Made by a program: the position numbers and the translations under genes. From Gammaproteobacteria bacterium (GTDB lineage Bacteria; Pseudomonadota; Gammaproteobacteria; QNFN01): DNA of 6,421 bases. The DNA is taken from the NCBI GenBank assembly GCA_003645555.1, contig QNFN01000114.1, positions 1 through 6,421 on the forward strand, given 5' to 3'. Shown piece after piece: positions 6,186-6,421 of the stretch (its first letter is position 1; the number at the start of each line of letters is the position of its first letter). The notes below the pieces were generated by a model, which was not told the DNA's origin, made no database searches, and saw only the letters and a list, made by a program, of their open reading frames with translations.

Positions 6186-6421
6186 TCAGTCTTTGATCCC
6201 CGCCTCGACACGCCTGGTGATGACCCACTGCTGGGCGATCGACAACAGGTTGTTGACCACCCAGTAGAGCACCAGACCCGACGGGAAGAAGAGGAACATG
6301 GCGGTAAACACGATCGGCAGCGCCATGATGATCTTCTGCTGCATCGGGTCGGCCGGCGGCGGATTGAGCTTCTGCTGGAAGAACATCGATGCACCCATGA
6401 CGATGGGCAGCACGAAGAAGG
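6186..6421 (-). CDS. yidC: Membrane protein insertase YidC, C-terminal part
   Basis: This is the 3' end of yidC: 77 complete codons and a stop (TGA, 6188-6186), cut by the window edge. YidC inserts and folds inner-membrane proteins, alone or with the Sec translocon. The visible part covers the last membrane spans of the conserved insertase domain. [18 protein letters not shown] aligns with the E. coli LPILMG..MFF.QK segment. DPMQQKI, then [19 protein letters not shown] and the [12 protein letters not shown] helix are family hallmarks. The tail RRVEAGIKD is shorter than in E. coli. yidC directly upstream of mnmE on the same strand is the classic arrangement near oriC. Confidence 0.97.
   Translation of the reverse strand, partial: FFVLPIVMGASMFFQQKLNPPPADPMQQKIIMALPIVFTAMFLFFPSGLVLYWVVNNLLSIAQQWVITRRVEAGIKD

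Noticed and set aside
6173..6394. Upstream extension of the mnmE frame to a 526-residue protein
   Set aside because: The extra 74 residues are Ser/Arg/Cys-rich shadow text of yidC in another frame; MnmE of normal length and N-terminus starts at GTG 6172.
1..6421. CRISPR array, tRNA or rRNA genes
   Set aside because: No regularly spaced direct repeats, no tRNA cloverleaf or CCA-type pattern and no rRNA-like segment were seen on either strand.

Overview
The window looks like a GC-rich gammaproteobacterial chromosome. The 3' end of yidC followed by mnmE is the order found near the replication origin in many Gammaproteobacteria. The small heat-shock protein closely resembles enterobacterial IbpA and keeps the same two-layer heat control. 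The exact lineage cannot be fixed from the sequence; a halophilic or purple-sulfur-type order such as Chromatiales is only a guess.

Layout from left to right. Positions 1-82 hold a long imperfect palindrome that resembles a dispersed intergenic repeat, with a terminator-like core hairpin. Positions 126-153 are a near-perfect sigma-32 heat-shock promoter. It drives a leader of about 70 nt that folds into three hairpins, the last a ROSE-type RNA thermometer hiding the ribosome binding site of ibpA (232-690, + strand). A strong intrinsic terminator follows at 719-748. A convergent minus-strand pair then occupies 1002-4322. Its promoter-proximal gene (3186-4322) encodes a BshA-like glycosyltransferase. 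Only 12 nt further on (1002-3173) comes an unusual 723-residue membrane protein: a dicarboxylate/amino-acid:cation symporter (SDF) domain, an extra transmembrane helix and a C-terminal periplasmic solute-binding domain of family 3. Between this pair and mnmE lies a plus-strand relic of a class I c-type cytochrome (about 4427-4766), broken into three reading frames. The window ends with mnmE (4814-6172) and the C-terminal 77 codons of yidC (6186-6421), both on the minus strand.

How the genes may work together. yidC and mnmE are housekeeping (membrane protein insertion; tRNA wobble uridine modification). ibpA is an independent heat-shock gene. The most interesting unit is the glycosyltransferase/transporter pair. 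BshA enzymes join GlcNAc from UDP-GlcNAc to L-malate in the first step of bacillithiol synthesis, and the neighbouring transporter belongs to a superfamily that carries C4-dicarboxylates among other substrates. A link through malate or a related organic acid is attractive but is inference only. No bshB or bshC is present in the window, and bacillithiol is not known as a typical gammaproteobacterial thiol.
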